DNA of 64,000 nt from Mycobacterium sp. URHD0025. Lineage in GTDB: Bacteria; Actinomycetota; Actinomycetes; Mycobacteriales; Mycobacteriaceae. A program made the position numbers and the translations under genes. A model generated the notes under the pieces. The model was not told where the DNA came from. It was given only the letters and a program-made list of their open reading frames with translations, and made no database searches. This document shows positions 7,645 through 16,182 of this stretch, piece after piece; position 1 is the stretch's first letter; each line of letters starts with the position of its first letter. The DNA lies in the NCBI RefSeq assembly GCF_000426065.1, contig NZ_AUEQ01000015.1, positions 124,001 through 188,000 of the forward strand, given 5' to 3'.

Positions 7645-8358
7645 ATGACAACTTCGTCGACGCAGGTCGATTGGCATTTGCGCGGAGAATGGTTCGACGT
7701 GTGCAGCTGCAAGCTGCCTTGCCCGTGCAGCTTCGCCCAGGAGCCGACGCACGGAGACTGCTTGTTCACCCTGGTATGGCACGTCCGCGAAGGACACTAC
7801 GGCGACACCGACCTGGCGGGCCTCAGCGTGATCGCGCTCGGCGAGTTCGCCGGCAACATGTGGATCGGCGATCCGAACGCGACGATGAAGTTGATGTTCT
7901 ACATCGACGAAAAGGGTGACGCCGCTCAGCGTGACGCACTCGAGCGCATCTTCACCGGCAAGGAAGGCGGCTGGCCGGCCGAATTCGCCAGCCTGATCGA
8001 GGAATTGCGCGGCATCGAATACGCGCCGATCAATTTCGAGGCCGCCGACGACCTCGCCTACTGGCGCGCCGAGATTCCGGGCAAGGTCGACCTCAAAGTG
8101 GAGGCCCTGACCGGTCCGACAGCCGACCCGAACCGACGGGTGACCACGACCAACGCGCCGGGCGCCGAGGTCGGGCCGGGCCAGGTCGCGACATGGGGAG
8201 TGGTCAAGGAGGACCACGCCGTGGGCTTCGACTGGTCACATGAGCACAGTGGCGACTCGAGTAAGCACTTCCCGTTCGATTGGCGTCCCGAGTCCGAGAA
8301 CAAGGGCTCGCGTGAGGCCGACACGGAAGCGCAGGCCTCTTGCACCTGCGGCTGCTGA
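7645..8358 (+). CDS. DUF1326 domain protein, cysteine-rich
   Basis: 237-residue cytoplasmic protein of the DUF1326 family, whose biochemical role is unestablished. The hallmark N-terminal cluster C20-x-C22-x3-C26-x-C28 (CSCKLPCPC) and a C-terminal CTCGC tail look suited to binding a soft metal such as copper, or to thiol chemistry. Start ATG 7645 has AAGGAG 8 nt upstream; longer in-frame starts run into operator site 2 and are rejected. Control by a copper- or persulfide-sensing CsoR-family repressor is suggested by the two palindromes upstream. A G+C-rich hairpin terminates the gene. Confidence 0.85.
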   Translation: MTTSSTQVDWHLRGEWFDVCSCKLPCPCSFAQEPTHGDCLFTLVWHVREGHYGDTDLAGLSVIALGEFAGNMWIGDPNATMKLMFYIDEKGDAAQRDALERIFTGKEGGWPAEFASLIEELRGIEYAPINFEAADDLAYWRAEIPGKVDLKVEALTGPTADPNRRVTTTNAPGAEVGPGQVATWGVVKEDHAVGFDWSHEHSGDSSKHFPFDWRPESENKGSREADTEAQASCTCGC

Positions 8359-8373
8359 GTCGGTCGGCCGTCA

Positions 8374-8405
8374 GCCGGGCGGAGGCACCACCGCCTCCGC
8401 CCGGC
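8374..8405. terminator. Stem-loop between convergent genes
   Basis: GCCGGGCGGAGGC (8374-8386) pairs perfectly over 13 bp with 8393-8405 around a 6-nt ACCACC loop. It lies 16 nt after the DUF1326 stop and 31 nt beyond the convergent SDR stop. There is no U-tract, as is common for mycobacterial terminators. Confidence 0.7.
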
Positions 8406-8435
8406 CTCGGGCCACGATGCTTCCTCAGAAGCGGG

Positions 8436-9254
8436 TCAGTTCAACCCATTCGACAAGATCATCGACTCTCCGGTCTGCAACCGACCTCGATCCGAGACGA
8501 GGTACAGCACGGCCTCGGCGACGTCGTGCGGCTCAAGCAAACCCGGTCGCGGCCGTCCTTGCTGAAACATCTCTTCGACATCCTCGAGGCCCGGATTCTC
8601 CAGGTCCGGGCGGATCATCTTGTAGGTCGCCGGGTTGTGGATCATCGGCGTATTGACTCCGGACGGCAGCACCGCGTTGACCGTGATGCCGTACTCGGCA
8701 ACCTCATATGCCACCGACTTCACCAGCGCCACCACCCCGGCCTTGGCCGCGGCATAGTGCCCGGCGTTGGTGGCCCCACTGTTCGCCACGATCGACGACG
8801 TCGCGACCACCCGCCCGGCCCGGCGCTCGATCAGGTGGGGCAGTACCGCCCGGAAGGTGTTGAACACCCCGGTCAGGTTGATGTCGATCATGGTCTGCCA
8901 CCGCTGCGCGTCCATGGTCGCGATCGGGCCGCTGCTGGCGATGCCGGCGTTGGCCAGCACCACGTCGATTCCACCGAACTGCGCAACAGCGGCGTTCACC
9001 ACCGACTGCATTGCTGCCAGGTCGCGAACGTCGGCGGTCACTGCCAGGCAGCGCCGGCCGAGCGCGGACACCTCGTGCTCGGTCCGCTCCAGATCGGCCG
9101 GGGTGGGCAACGGATAGTCAACCGATTCGACCGGCGCGACGATGTCGCACACCACGATGTCGGCGCCTTCGCGTGCCAGCGTCGTGGCATGCGCTCTCCC
9201 CTGTCCGCGGGCCCCTCCGGTCACCAGAGCCGTCTTGCCATCCAGCGCTCCCAC
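8436..9254 (-). CDS. Mycofactocin-coupled SDR family oxidoreductase
   Basis: 272-residue NAD-dependent short-chain dehydrogenase. The TGGARGQG dinucleotide loop lies at residues 12-19; the catalytic Tyr/Lys are in HYAAAKAG. An insert after the second strand (DYPLPTPADLERT) is the signature of the mycofactocin-dependent subgroup (carveol dehydrogenase-like), whose NAD is bound non-exchangeably and recycled through mycofactocin. Start GTG 9254 follows GGAGGGG with 5-nt spacing; a longer TTG start is rejected. Likely substrate is a secondary alcohol, perhaps terpenoid. It converges with the DUF1326 gene. The 311-bp gap to the next gene presumably holds two divergent promoters, but no clear boxes were resolved. 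Confidence 0.88.
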   Translation of the reverse strand: MGALDGKTALVTGGARGQGRAHATTLAREGADIVVCDIVAPVESVDYPLPTPADLERTEHEVSALGRRCLAVTADVRDLAAMQSVVNAAVAQFGGIDVVLANAGIASSGPIATMDAQRWQTMIDINLTGVFNTFRAVLPHLIERRAGRVVATSSIVANSGATNAGHYAAAKAGVVALVKSVAYEVAEYGITVNAVLPSGVNTPMIHNPATYKMIRPDLENPGLEDVEEMFQQGRPRPGLLEPHDVAEAVLYLVSDRGRLQTGESMILSNGLN

Positions 9255-9565
9255 GAATACCCCTCCTGTAGTTCGGCCTACAGATGGAGACCAGAAGCGG
9301 CGGCAAAACTCGTCGACGCGCCTGGCCGCACCACTGGACTCACGTGTCACAGGAGCCGGCTGGCAACACACCGAGAAGTCGTCGGCGAGCCTTATTTTCC
9401 CTGGCAAATGAATTCAATGGCCTGACCGGGGAGAGTTCCTTGAGAGCAAATCCGCTGCACCGTGAGGTCCCAGGCGGTTTTCAGGAATATCGTGAGTTGT
9501 ACTAATGTTATCTCCAGACGGGGGTCTTCAGCTCACACACAGCTAACAACCCGGAGGCGAGAAAG

Positions 9566-9793
9566 ATGCGTTCGAAACTGATGAAAGCCGCTGCAGTCGG
9601 GCTGGGTACGTTGGCCGTGCCGGTCGGCGTCGCAGTGGCGGGTGCAGCACCGGCATCGGCTGGTCCCGAGATCTGCGCGACCGGTCCGTACGGCTACGTA
9701 CAGGCTTGCGTCGAAGGACCCGGCTGGGGTCGCTGGAACGGATGGGACAACGGTTGGCACGGTCGTGGCCACGGCCACGGGCACGACGACTGA
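9566..9793 (+). CDS. Small secreted Gly/His-rich protein
   Basis: 75-residue precursor. A Sec signal peptide (residues 1-~32, basic start, Ala/Val-rich core, cleavage likely after ASA) leaves a mature peptide of about 43 residues with two cysteines and a tail rich in Gly, Trp and His (HGRGHGHGH). The His cluster could bind metal. Mycobacteria encode many such small exported proteins of unknown function. Start ATG 9566 is preceded by GGAGGCGAGAAAG. It stands alone and ends in a strong terminator hairpin. Confidence 0.8.
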   Translation: MRSKLMKAAAVGLGTLAVPVGVAVAGAAPASAGPEICATGPYGYVQACVEGPGWGRWNGWDNGWHGRGHGHGHDD

Positions 9794-9812
9794 TTCGGCT
9801 TTAACCACGGTG

Positions 9813-9854
9813 ACGCCGTGGCGGGAATCCAAGAATGGATTTCCGCCACGGCGT
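9813..9854. terminator. Strong intrinsic terminator hairpin
   Basis: 19-bp stem: ACGCCGTGGCGGGAATCCA (9813-9831) pairs with 9836-9854 with one G-T wobble and a 4-nt loop, followed by TATTCGTTTC. It lies 20 nt after the small secreted gene. Confidence 0.88.
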
Positions 9855-9906
9855 TATTCGTTTCAAGGTCCCGAGTCACTCTCTTAGTTGTAGTAGCGTC
9901 ACCGCC

Positions 9907-11121
9907 ATGGAGGACGTCTGGATTCTCGGCGGCTATCAGAGCGATTTCGCGCGCAATCTCACTCGTGAGCATGTCGACTTCGCCGGCCTCACCCATGAGG
10001 TCGTCGACCGCACGTTGGACAACGCCGGCGTCGACGCCGAAGCCATCGGCGTCGTGCACGTCGCAAACGCCTTCGGTGAGCTGTTCGCCGGCCAGGGCCA
10101 CCTGGGTGCCATGCCCGCCACAGTGCATCCCGACCTGTGGGGCACCCCCGCTTCCCGACATGAGGCCGCATGCGCGTCGGGCAGCATCGCGATCCTGGCG
10201 GCCGTCGCCGACCTGCGCTCAGGCGCGTACGGCAGTGCCCTGGTCATCGGGGTGGAGCTGGAGAAGACAGTGCCCGGCAATACCGCGGCGGCGCATCTGG
10301 GCGCCGCCGCCTGGACCGGTCATGAAGCCGATGACGCCCGGTTCATCTGGCCGTCGATGTTCTCCGACATCGCCGACGAGTACGACCGGCGCTACGGCCT
10401 GGACGCCGAGCATCTGCGTGCCATCGCCGCGCTGAACTTCCGCAACGCCCGGGCCAACCCGAACGCCCAGACCCGGGGCTGGACGGTGCCCGACCCGATA
10501 GAGGACGACGATGCGACCAATCCGTTGGTGGAAGGCCGGCTGCGCCGCTTCGACTGCAGCCAGATGACAGACGGCGGAGCGGGGCTGGTGCTGGTCAGCG
10601 ACAGCTTTCTGCGCGCGCATCCACACGCCCGGCCGATCGCCCGCATCGAGGGCTGGGGCCACCGTACCGTCGGCCTCGGCCTGCGCCAGAAACTTGACCA
10701 CAGCGCCGATGATCCCTATCTGCTGCCACATGTCCGTGGCGCGGTGCTCGATGCCTTCGGCCGGGCCAAGGTGTCCCTCGATGACGTCGACGGGTTCGAG
10801 GTCCACGACTGCTTCACCCCCAGCGAGTACCTCGCCATCGACCACATCGGGCTGACCGATCCCGGCGAATCCTGGAAGGCCATCGAGAACGGCGAGATCG
10901 AGATCGGGGGCCGGTTGCCGATCAATCCCAGCGGCGGCCTCATCGGTGGCGGCCACCCGGTCGGTGCCTCCGGAGTGCGGATGCTGCTCGACGCCACCAA
11001 ACAGGTCAGCGCCGACGCGGGGGCGTATCAGATCGAGAACGCAAAGACCTTCGGCACCTTGAACTTCGGCGGCAGCACCGCGACCACTGTCAGCTTCGTC
11101 GTCACGGCGGGCAAGGAGTAG
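9907..11121 (+). CDS. Thiolase family protein (acetyl-CoA acetyltransferase-like)
   Basis: 404-residue enzyme of the thiolase fold, SCP2/lipid-transfer-thiolase type. The nucleophilic cysteine is C89 in EAACASGS. The C-terminal half has HDCFTPSEY and GGGHPVGASG, which supply the catalytic His residues. It would cleave or form beta-ketoacyl-CoA. Start ATG 9907; an in-frame ATG at 9835 falls inside the terminator hairpin. It is separated by 2 nt from a carotenoid oxygenase gene, followed by a regulator, so these three form an operon. This linkage suggests degradation of an apocarotenoid or stilbene-like fragment, which is inference. Confidence 0.88.
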   Translation: MEDVWILGGYQSDFARNLTREHVDFAGLTHEVVDRTLDNAGVDAEAIGVVHVANAFGELFAGQGHLGAMPATVHPDLWGTPASRHEAACASGSIAILAAVADLRSGAYGSALVIGVELEKTVPGNTAAAHLGAAAWTGHEADDARFIWPSMFSDIADEYDRRYGLDAEHLRAIAALNFRNARANPNAQTRGWTVPDPIEDDDATNPLVEGRLRRFDCSQMTDGGAGLVLVSDSFLRAHPHARPIARIEGWGHRTVGLGLRQKLDHSADDPYLLPHVRGAVLDAFGRAKVSLDDVDGFEVHDCFTPSEYLAIDHIGLTDPGESWKAIENGEIEIGGRLPINPSGGLIGGGHPVGASGVRMLLDATKQVSADAGAYQIENAKTFGTLNFGGSTATTVSFVVTAGKE

Positions 11122-11123
11122 GC

Positions 11124-12575
11124 ATGCACACCGAGATCGTGACGAAATTCCTGTCCACCCTGCCCGAGGATGACACCCACCCCTACCGCACCGGGGCGTG
11201 GCGTCCGCAGACCACCGAATTCGACGCGGATGACCTATGGGTCGTCGACGGTGAGATCCCTTCCGACCTCGACGGCGTCTACCTGCGCAACACCGAGAAC
11301 CCGCTGCATCCGGCGTTGCAGACCTACCATCCCTTCGACGGGGACGGAATGTTGCACATCGTCGGCTTCCGCGACGGAAAAGCGTTCTACCGCAACAGGT
11401 TCATCCGCACCGACGGCTTCCTGGCGGAGAACGAGGCCGGCGGGCCGCTGTGGCCCGGTATCGCCGAGCCCGTCGAACTGGCCCGCCGCGACCACGGCTG
11501 GGGCGCCCGCACGCTGATGAAGGACGCCTCGAGCACCGACGTGACCGTGCACCGTGGCGTCGCGCTGACCAGCTTCTACCAGTGCGGCGACCTGTACCGC
11601 GTCGACCCGTACACCGGAGACACCCTGGGCAAGCAGGATTGGGGTGGAGCCTTCCCCACCGCTTGGGGCGTATCGGCGCACCCCAAGGCCGACGACGCCA
11701 CCGGTGAACTGCTGTTCTTCAACTACGGCAAGCAGGCGCCCTACATGCACTACGGCGTGGTGGACGCCGACAACCGGCTGGTGCACTACATCGACGTAGA
11801 ACTGCCCGGACCACGGCTGCCCCACGACATGGCATTCACCGAAAACTACGTGATTCTCAACGACTTTCCGCTGTTCTGGGACGCCGAGTTCCTGAAGAAC
11901 AATGTGCACCTGCCAAAGTTGCACCGCGACATGCCATCCCGGTTCGCAGTACTCCCCCGGCGCGGCACGGCTGGCGACGTCAAGTGGTTCGAGGCCGACA
12001 CCACCTACGTGCTGCACTTCACCAACGCCTTCGAGGACGGCGACGAGATCGTGCTCGACGGATTCTTCCAGGGCAACGCGGCACCCGCCCTGGCGCTCGA
12101 CAAGATGCAGACCAGGCTGCACCGCTGGCGGTTCAACCTCGTCACCGGGCGGACCCGGGAGGAGCAATTGTCGGACAATATCACCGAATTCGGCATGATC
12201 AACTCCCGGCACGCCGGACGCGAGTACCGCTACGCCTATGCCGCCACGGGCAAGCCGGGCTGGTTCCTGTTCGATGGATTGGTCCGCCACGACCTGCACA
12301 CCGGTTCGGAACAACGCTATGCCTTCGAGGACGGGGTGTACGGCAGCGAGACGGCCATGGCCCCGCGAGTGGGCAGCCGCGGTGAGGACGACGGCTACCT
12401 GGTCACCATCACCACGGACATGAACGACGACGCATCCTATTGCCTGGTGTTCGACGCGGCCCGGGTTCCTGACGGCCCGGTGTGCAAACTCGCTCTGCCG
12501 GAACGTGTTTCCAGCGGCACCCACGCCACCTGGGCGCCGGGCGACGAGCTGCGTCGTTGGCTGGTGCGTGACTGA
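11124..12575 (+). CDS. Carotenoid oxygenase (RPE65/CCD family)
   Basis: 483-residue non-haem iron dioxygenase. Members cleave C=C bonds of carotenoids, apocarotenoids or stilbenes. The four iron-binding histidines occur in order: VSAHPK, LPHDMAF, YVLHFTNAFEDGDE, and the C-terminal SGTHATWAP. Length is typical. Start ATG 11124, 2 nt after the thiolase stop, and the end overlaps by 8 nt the HxlR-type regulator gene, so all three are co-transcribed. Substrate cannot be read from sequence; mycobacteria make carotenoids and also oxidise lignostilbene-like aromatics. Confidence 0.92.
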   Translation: MHTEIVTKFLSTLPEDDTHPYRTGAWRPQTTEFDADDLWVVDGEIPSDLDGVYLRNTENPLHPALQTYHPFDGDGMLHIVGFRDGKAFYRNRFIRTDGFLAENEAGGPLWPGIAEPVELARRDHGWGARTLMKDASSTDVTVHRGVALTSFYQCGDLYRVDPYTGDTLGKQDWGGAFPTAWGVSAHPKADDATGELLFFNYGKQAPYMHYGVVDADNRLVHYIDVELPGPRLPHDMAFTENYVILNDFPLFWDAEFLKNNVHLPKLHRDMPSRFAVLPRRGTAGDVKWFEADTTYVLHFTNAFEDGDEIVLDGFFQGNAAPALALDKMQTRLHRWRFNLVTGRTREEQLSDNITEFGMINSRHAGREYRYAYAATGKPGWFLFDGLVRHDLHTGSEQRYAFEDGVYGSETAMAPRVGSRGEDDGYLVTITTDMNDDASYCLVFDAARVPDGPVCKLALPERVSSGTHATWAPGDELRRWLVRD

Positions 12576-13518
12576 CGCAGCACTGCCGGGCGGCGCCACG
12601 AACGCCGTCGGGCAGATGCTGGCGCTCGCCGGCGACGAATGGACGTTGCTGGTGATGCAACAGGCCCTGCTGGGCGCCACTCGCTACGGGCAGTTCACAA
12701 CCAGGCTGCCGATCTCAAACTCGGTGCTGACGCGCCGCCTGGCTTCTCTCACCGAAGACGGTCTGCTGCAACGTCACCGCTATCAGCAGCGCCCGCCACG
12801 GGCCGAATACCTCACCACGCCGCGCGGGCGGGCACTGTGGCCGGTGCTGGTGTCGATCTGGGAGTGGGAACGCCACTGGGTTTCCGAGCACAGTGAGTCA
12901 CTGCCCCGGATGCGTCACCTGGCCTGTGGCGCCGATGTCACGCCTGTTCTCACGTGCGCCGAGTGCGGGGCGCCAACCACCTCCGATGAGGTGACTGCCG
13001 CATGGGGACCCAGTGGCGGGTGGCGGCGATCGTTGCCCGCGGTGACGACCCGGCGCCGCTCCGAGGATGATCGGCGTGACTCCCCGTCCGGGCTGTTCCC
13101 CCAGACCATGAGTGTGCTGGGAAACCGCTGGGCATTTGCGATCCTGGTCGCGGCATTCACCGGCACCAGCCGGTTCTCAGAGTTTCAGCGCGTGCTCGGC
13201 GCACCGCCGACATCGATCGCCGACCGCCTGCAGACATTCCGGGCCAACGGCATCCTCACCACCGCCGACGATGATCCGCGGTATCGGCTGACGCCGAAGG
13301 GCGCGGCGTTTCTCCCTGTACTGGTGACGGCGCTGGCCTGGGCCCAGCGGTCGTTCCCGGCCGTCGAAGGCCCCGCCGTGATCCTCACGCACACCGGTCC
13401 CGGGCACGACTTCTCCCCGGTGCTCAGGTGCGATGGTTGCGGAGATCGGCTCACCGGCGCGACCGTGTCCGCCGTCGAATGGTCATGGGCACGGCCACCA
13501 CTATCGCAACGACGGTGA
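12568..13518 (+). CDS. Double HxlR-type winged-helix transcriptional regulator
   Basis: 316-residue protein made of two HxlR/MarR-like winged-helix domains in tandem, about residues 8-110 (DEWTLLVMQQALLGATRYGQ) and 175-270 (NRWAFAILVAAFTGTSRFSEF). Each is followed by a short Cys-containing segment (CAECGAP, CDGCGD), possibly metal- or redox-sensing. Most HxlR regulators are single-domain dimers, so this is a fused pseudo-dimer. Start GTG 12568 overlaps the carotenoid oxygenase stop by 8 nt, pointing to control of its own operon. Just beyond its end lies the IS607-type element. Confidence 0.85.
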   Translation: MTDAALPGGATNAVGQMLALAGDEWTLLVMQQALLGATRYGQFTTRLPISNSVLTRRLASLTEDGLLQRHRYQQRPPRAEYLTTPRGRALWPVLVSIWEWERHWVSEHSESLPRMRHLACGADVTPVLTCAECGAPTTSDEVTAAWGPSGGWRRSLPAVTTRRRSEDDRRDSPSGLFPQTMSVLGNRWAFAILVAAFTGTSRFSEFQRVLGAPPTSIADRLQTFRANGILTTADDDPRYRLTPKGAAFLPVLVTALAWAQRSFPAVEGPAVILTHTGPGHDFSPVLRCDGCGDRLTGATVSAVEWSWARPPLSQRR

Positions 13519-13684
13519 GTACAACGCTGACCCACACCGGGCCCAGGTTGCCGGCCGGGCCACTAAGCGAGACCGCCGCCAGCACCCAGGCGCGCAAAGA
13601 CTCAAGAAGTCAGTGGATGCCGGGGGTGACGGCGTGACCGAAAGCCGTTGCCCTTTGGTGAGCGAATGTGAGTCCGCGTGTTCA

Positions 13685-15151
13685 TCAGGCAGCCTCGCCT
13701 TGCGGTGAAGCGGTCCCCGTCTGACCCACGGTGTGGTGGTGCGGGGTTGGCGCTTCATCGCCGGCTGCGTCGCCCGCTGGCGCGGGTTCGGTCTCACGCG
13801 TGGCTCCACGTCCTGCCACCGGGCCACTCCCGGCGGGACTCTGTTCACCCAACATTGTGGGTACGCCGAGTCGGGCGAGGTTGATCGCGGCACCCAGATC
13901 ACGGTCGATCCGCATACCGCAGCCGTCACACTCGAAGATTCGATCGGCCAGGGTGAGGTTTGACTTTCGCCTCCCACAGGCCGTGCAGGTCTTCGATGAC
14001 GGATAGAACCGGTCGGCTTCGACCATCTGGCTGCCGTACCAACGACTTTTGTATCCGAGCATGCGACGGATCTCGGCCAGAGCAGCATCGGCGAGTGATC
14101 GATTCAGACCCCGCTTGCGGCCGCCTCCCTTGGCGCGCATACCCGCGGCGTTCAAGGTTTCGACCACCACCACATCGTGCTGCTGGGCCAGGGCGGTGGT
14201 GGCCTTGTGCAGCACGTCGCGGCGCACCGCCGCGGCATGGGCGCGCGTGCGGCCGATCCGGGCCTGGGTTCTGCGCCACCGCTTCGACGGCGTCTGCTTG
14301 GCCGTGGCGGCAGGATCGTAGGGCCCGTGCTGGCGGGCGGCCCGGCGCTGCAGCAAACGCAACCGGGCTTGCGCGGCGCTCAAGGACTTCGGCGCGGCGA
14401 TGCGACCGACTTCAATCCCGTCCGGGGTCGCGACCACCAGGAGGCTGTCGGCTTTCACCCCGACGTCGACACCGACCACCGAATGGGCCGACCGGCGTGC
14501 GTGCGCCGGCCGCGTCTTACCCTCGATGATTACCGCCAGTGCGCAGTGCCAGCGCCCAGTGCTGTCTTGGCACACGGCGGCAGACAAGATCCGCGCCGAC
14601 CCAGCCTCGACCCGACGGGCCAGCTTGCGGGTCGACTCATGCGTGCGGACCGCACCCAGCCGCGGCAGGGTGACATGGCGACGGTCAGCCTCGACCCGGA
14701 TGGCCCCGGTGGTGAACCGCACCGACTTCGGGCTGCGGGCCGACTTGAACCGAGGGAACCCGACCACCCGACCCTTGCGCTTACCGGTACGGGACTTCGA
14801 CCACGCATCGAGTCCGCGGGCCAACCCGTCCAGCCCGGTGTTGTAGGCTTCCTTGGAGTTCACACCCCACCACGGTGCGCATGACGCCTTGCGCTGATTC
14901 CAGACCTTGCGCAGCGCCGGCAAAGACCACCCCAACACCGGAGTCAACTGCGCCTCGTCGATGCCGTAGCTGCGTTCAGCGGCGCGCTGGTCCATCACCG
15001 CCTTCACCAACGCCAGCATGTGATTGTGCGCGAACCGTGCCCCACCAGCATGAGACGCCAACGCCCGCACCTGTTTTGCAGTGGGATCCAACGCGAACCG
15101 GTATGCCTGCGCCGTCCACCCCTCGGGAACCTCGAACCTAGCCACCGCCAC
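13685..15151 (-). CDS. tnpB: TnpB, RNA-guided nuclease of an IS607-type element
   Basis: 488-residue TnpB with the split RuvC core complete: GVDVGVK (first Asp), VVVVETLNAAGM (Glu) and IDRDLGAAIN (last Asp). The four-Cys zinc ribbon CTACGRRKSN...CDGCG precedes the last motif. The C-terminal ~60 residues are a low-complexity Pro/Ala/Gly tail. TnpB proteins are RNA-guided DNA nucleases that help the element persist at its donor site. Start GTG 15151 overlaps the tnpA 3' end by 14 nt. The gene is intact, whereas tnpA looks damaged. Confidence 0.92.
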   Translation of the reverse strand: MAVARFEVPEGWTAQAYRFALDPTAKQVRALASHAGGARFAHNHMLALVKAVMDQRAAERSYGIDEAQLTPVLGWSLPALRKVWNQRKASCAPWWGVNSKEAYNTGLDGLARGLDAWSKSRTGKRKGRVVGFPRFKSARSPKSVRFTTGAIRVEADRRHVTLPRLGAVRTHESTRKLARRVEAGSARILSAAVCQDSTGRWHCALAVIIEGKTRPAHARRSAHSVVGVDVGVKADSLLVVATPDGIEVGRIAAPKSLSAAQARLRLLQRRAARQHGPYDPAATAKQTPSKRWRRTQARIGRTRAHAAAVRRDVLHKATTALAQQHDVVVVETLNAAGMRAKGGGRKRGLNRSLADAALAEIRRMLGYKSRWYGSQMVEADRFYPSSKTCTACGRRKSNLTLADRIFECDGCGMRIDRDLGAAINLARLGVPTMLGEQSPAGSGPVAGRGATRETEPAPAGDAAGDEAPTPHHHTVGQTGTASPQGEAA

Positions 15152-15650
15152 CCACCTCGACAGGCTCAGCCTGCCTGGTAGCGGTGACCGCCCGCATCGC
15201 GCAGCTCCGGGCGCCGCGGCGGCCGCACAGTCGCGCGCACATCGAGGTCAACACCCCGATCATGTCGCGCACCAGATCATCGGTGGTCTCGCCCCGATCA
15301 GCGGCCACGATCCGGCGGCCCTGCGCAGACAACGCCGCTTCGAGATGCTCGACCCCCAAGCGGGCCAACCGGTCCCGATGCTCCACGATCACTAGCCAAG
15401 CAGACGGGCCCGACAGAATCCGGCGCAACTTCGGCCGCTCCCGTTCAACCCCGACCCCACACGCCACTTCACCAACCACACACCCGCTCGAGGTGGCCCA
15501 ATCAGTGACCCGTGCGACCTGCCGGACCAGATCATGGCGCCAATCATGCGAGGACACCCGTGCATACACCACCGTCCAACCGGCCTCTGCGGCCGACGCA
15601 GCCCCGATGTCCAGCCAGCGAGCGCGCACCGGCATCCGGTCCTCACGCAA
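15138..15650 (-). pseudogene. tnpA: IS607-type serine recombinase tnpA with interrupted N-terminal HTH
   Basis: 170-residue reading frame covering the resolvase-type catalytic domain, with the nucleophile in VVYARVSS and downstream VIVEHRDRLARLGVE intact. IS607 TnpA normally begins with a MerR-like HTH of ~40 residues. In the same frame just upstream lies HTH-like sequence (NGVHPQMAH) followed by an in-frame TAG at 15656-15654, then RLREDRMPV, where relatives I recall read something like HPQTAYRWLREG-MPV. A single nonsense change therefore seems to separate the DNA-binding helix from the catalytic domain. Internal start TTG 15650 could still yield a truncated protein. Transposition is probably impaired unless supplied in trans. 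Confidence 0.7.
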
Positions 15651-15720
15651 CCGCTAGTGCGCCATCTGCGGATGCACACCATTTCGCACGCGCCCACACA
15701 GCCAACTACACGCCCACAAA

Positions 15721-16083
15721 CACACACGATCACGAATACTCACATTCCGGCGAGCAGTTCAAACCCCAACTCGTACGCTTCCGGGCTCAACATGCCAGCC
15801 CTACTCAACGCCCGGGGCGCAATGACAACCGAAATTAATCTGAAGACGTTGCAGAAGGCCCCCGGGTCTAGGTTGCTGCCATTCCCATCTCGACGCCGCG
15901 GGTGCGCCGCCGGCGAGCTCGGGGACACCGTGGTGGGCAGCTGCCCGGGCCGATGCGGCGTTCCCGACCGAGGACGCGGCGCGGCCTTGCACCTCCCACC
16001 CCATCGGCGGCACCAATTTACTCCGCACACCGAGACGCACATCTGTGACATGCAAAACTGTCGAAAATCTCGCCACAAATACT
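15721..16083. other. Gap without recognisable gene
   Basis: About 360 bp between the insertion element and the CIRCE site. Short open frames exist on both strands but none shows consistent codon bias, a ribosome site or a recognisable motif. It probably contains the right end of the IS element and upstream DNA of hsp20. Confidence 0.5.
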
Positions 16084-16110
16084 CTGGCACTCTCCAATGC
16101 CGAGTGCTAA
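16084..16110. promoter_or_regulatory. CIRCE element (HrcA operator)
   Basis: CTGGCACTC-N9-GAGTGCTAA. The right arm is the exact CIRCE consensus half-site and the left arm differs from TTAGCACTC at two positions. The 9-nt spacer is canonical. It lies 72 nt upstream of the hsp20 start, so HrcA should repress hsp20 until heat stress. Confidence 0.9.
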
Positions 16111-16182
16111 TATCGGCGTTGCACAGTGATTGGCTGCCCGCCAGGGTGGCGGGCTCTGAGACGGTACGGGAGGTGAATTGCT

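Larger units (their letters stand above)
13600..15720. mobile_element. IS607-type insertion element (tnpA + tnpB), ends approximate
   Basis: Two overlapping minus-strand genes, a serine recombinase (tnpA) and tnpB, define an IS607-family element. This family lacks terminal inverted repeats and inserts next to short GG-type targets without duplications, so exact ends cannot be set by eye. The left end lies between the HxlR stop (13518) and the tnpB stop (13685). The right end probably lies within 15660-15760. The omega-type guide RNA of TnpB would be expected to overlap the tnpB 3' end and left terminus (roughly 13560-13850); I could not fold it. Confidence 0.75.

Noticed and set aside
11235..12680. 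481-codon minus-strand frame opposite the carotenoid oxygenase
   Set aside because: Antisense shadow; the plus strand has all four iron-ligand histidine motifs.
15740..16097. Two overlapping minus-strand frames of ~100 codons before hsp20
   Set aside because: No codon bias, no ribosome site, no motif; one spans the CIRCE element.
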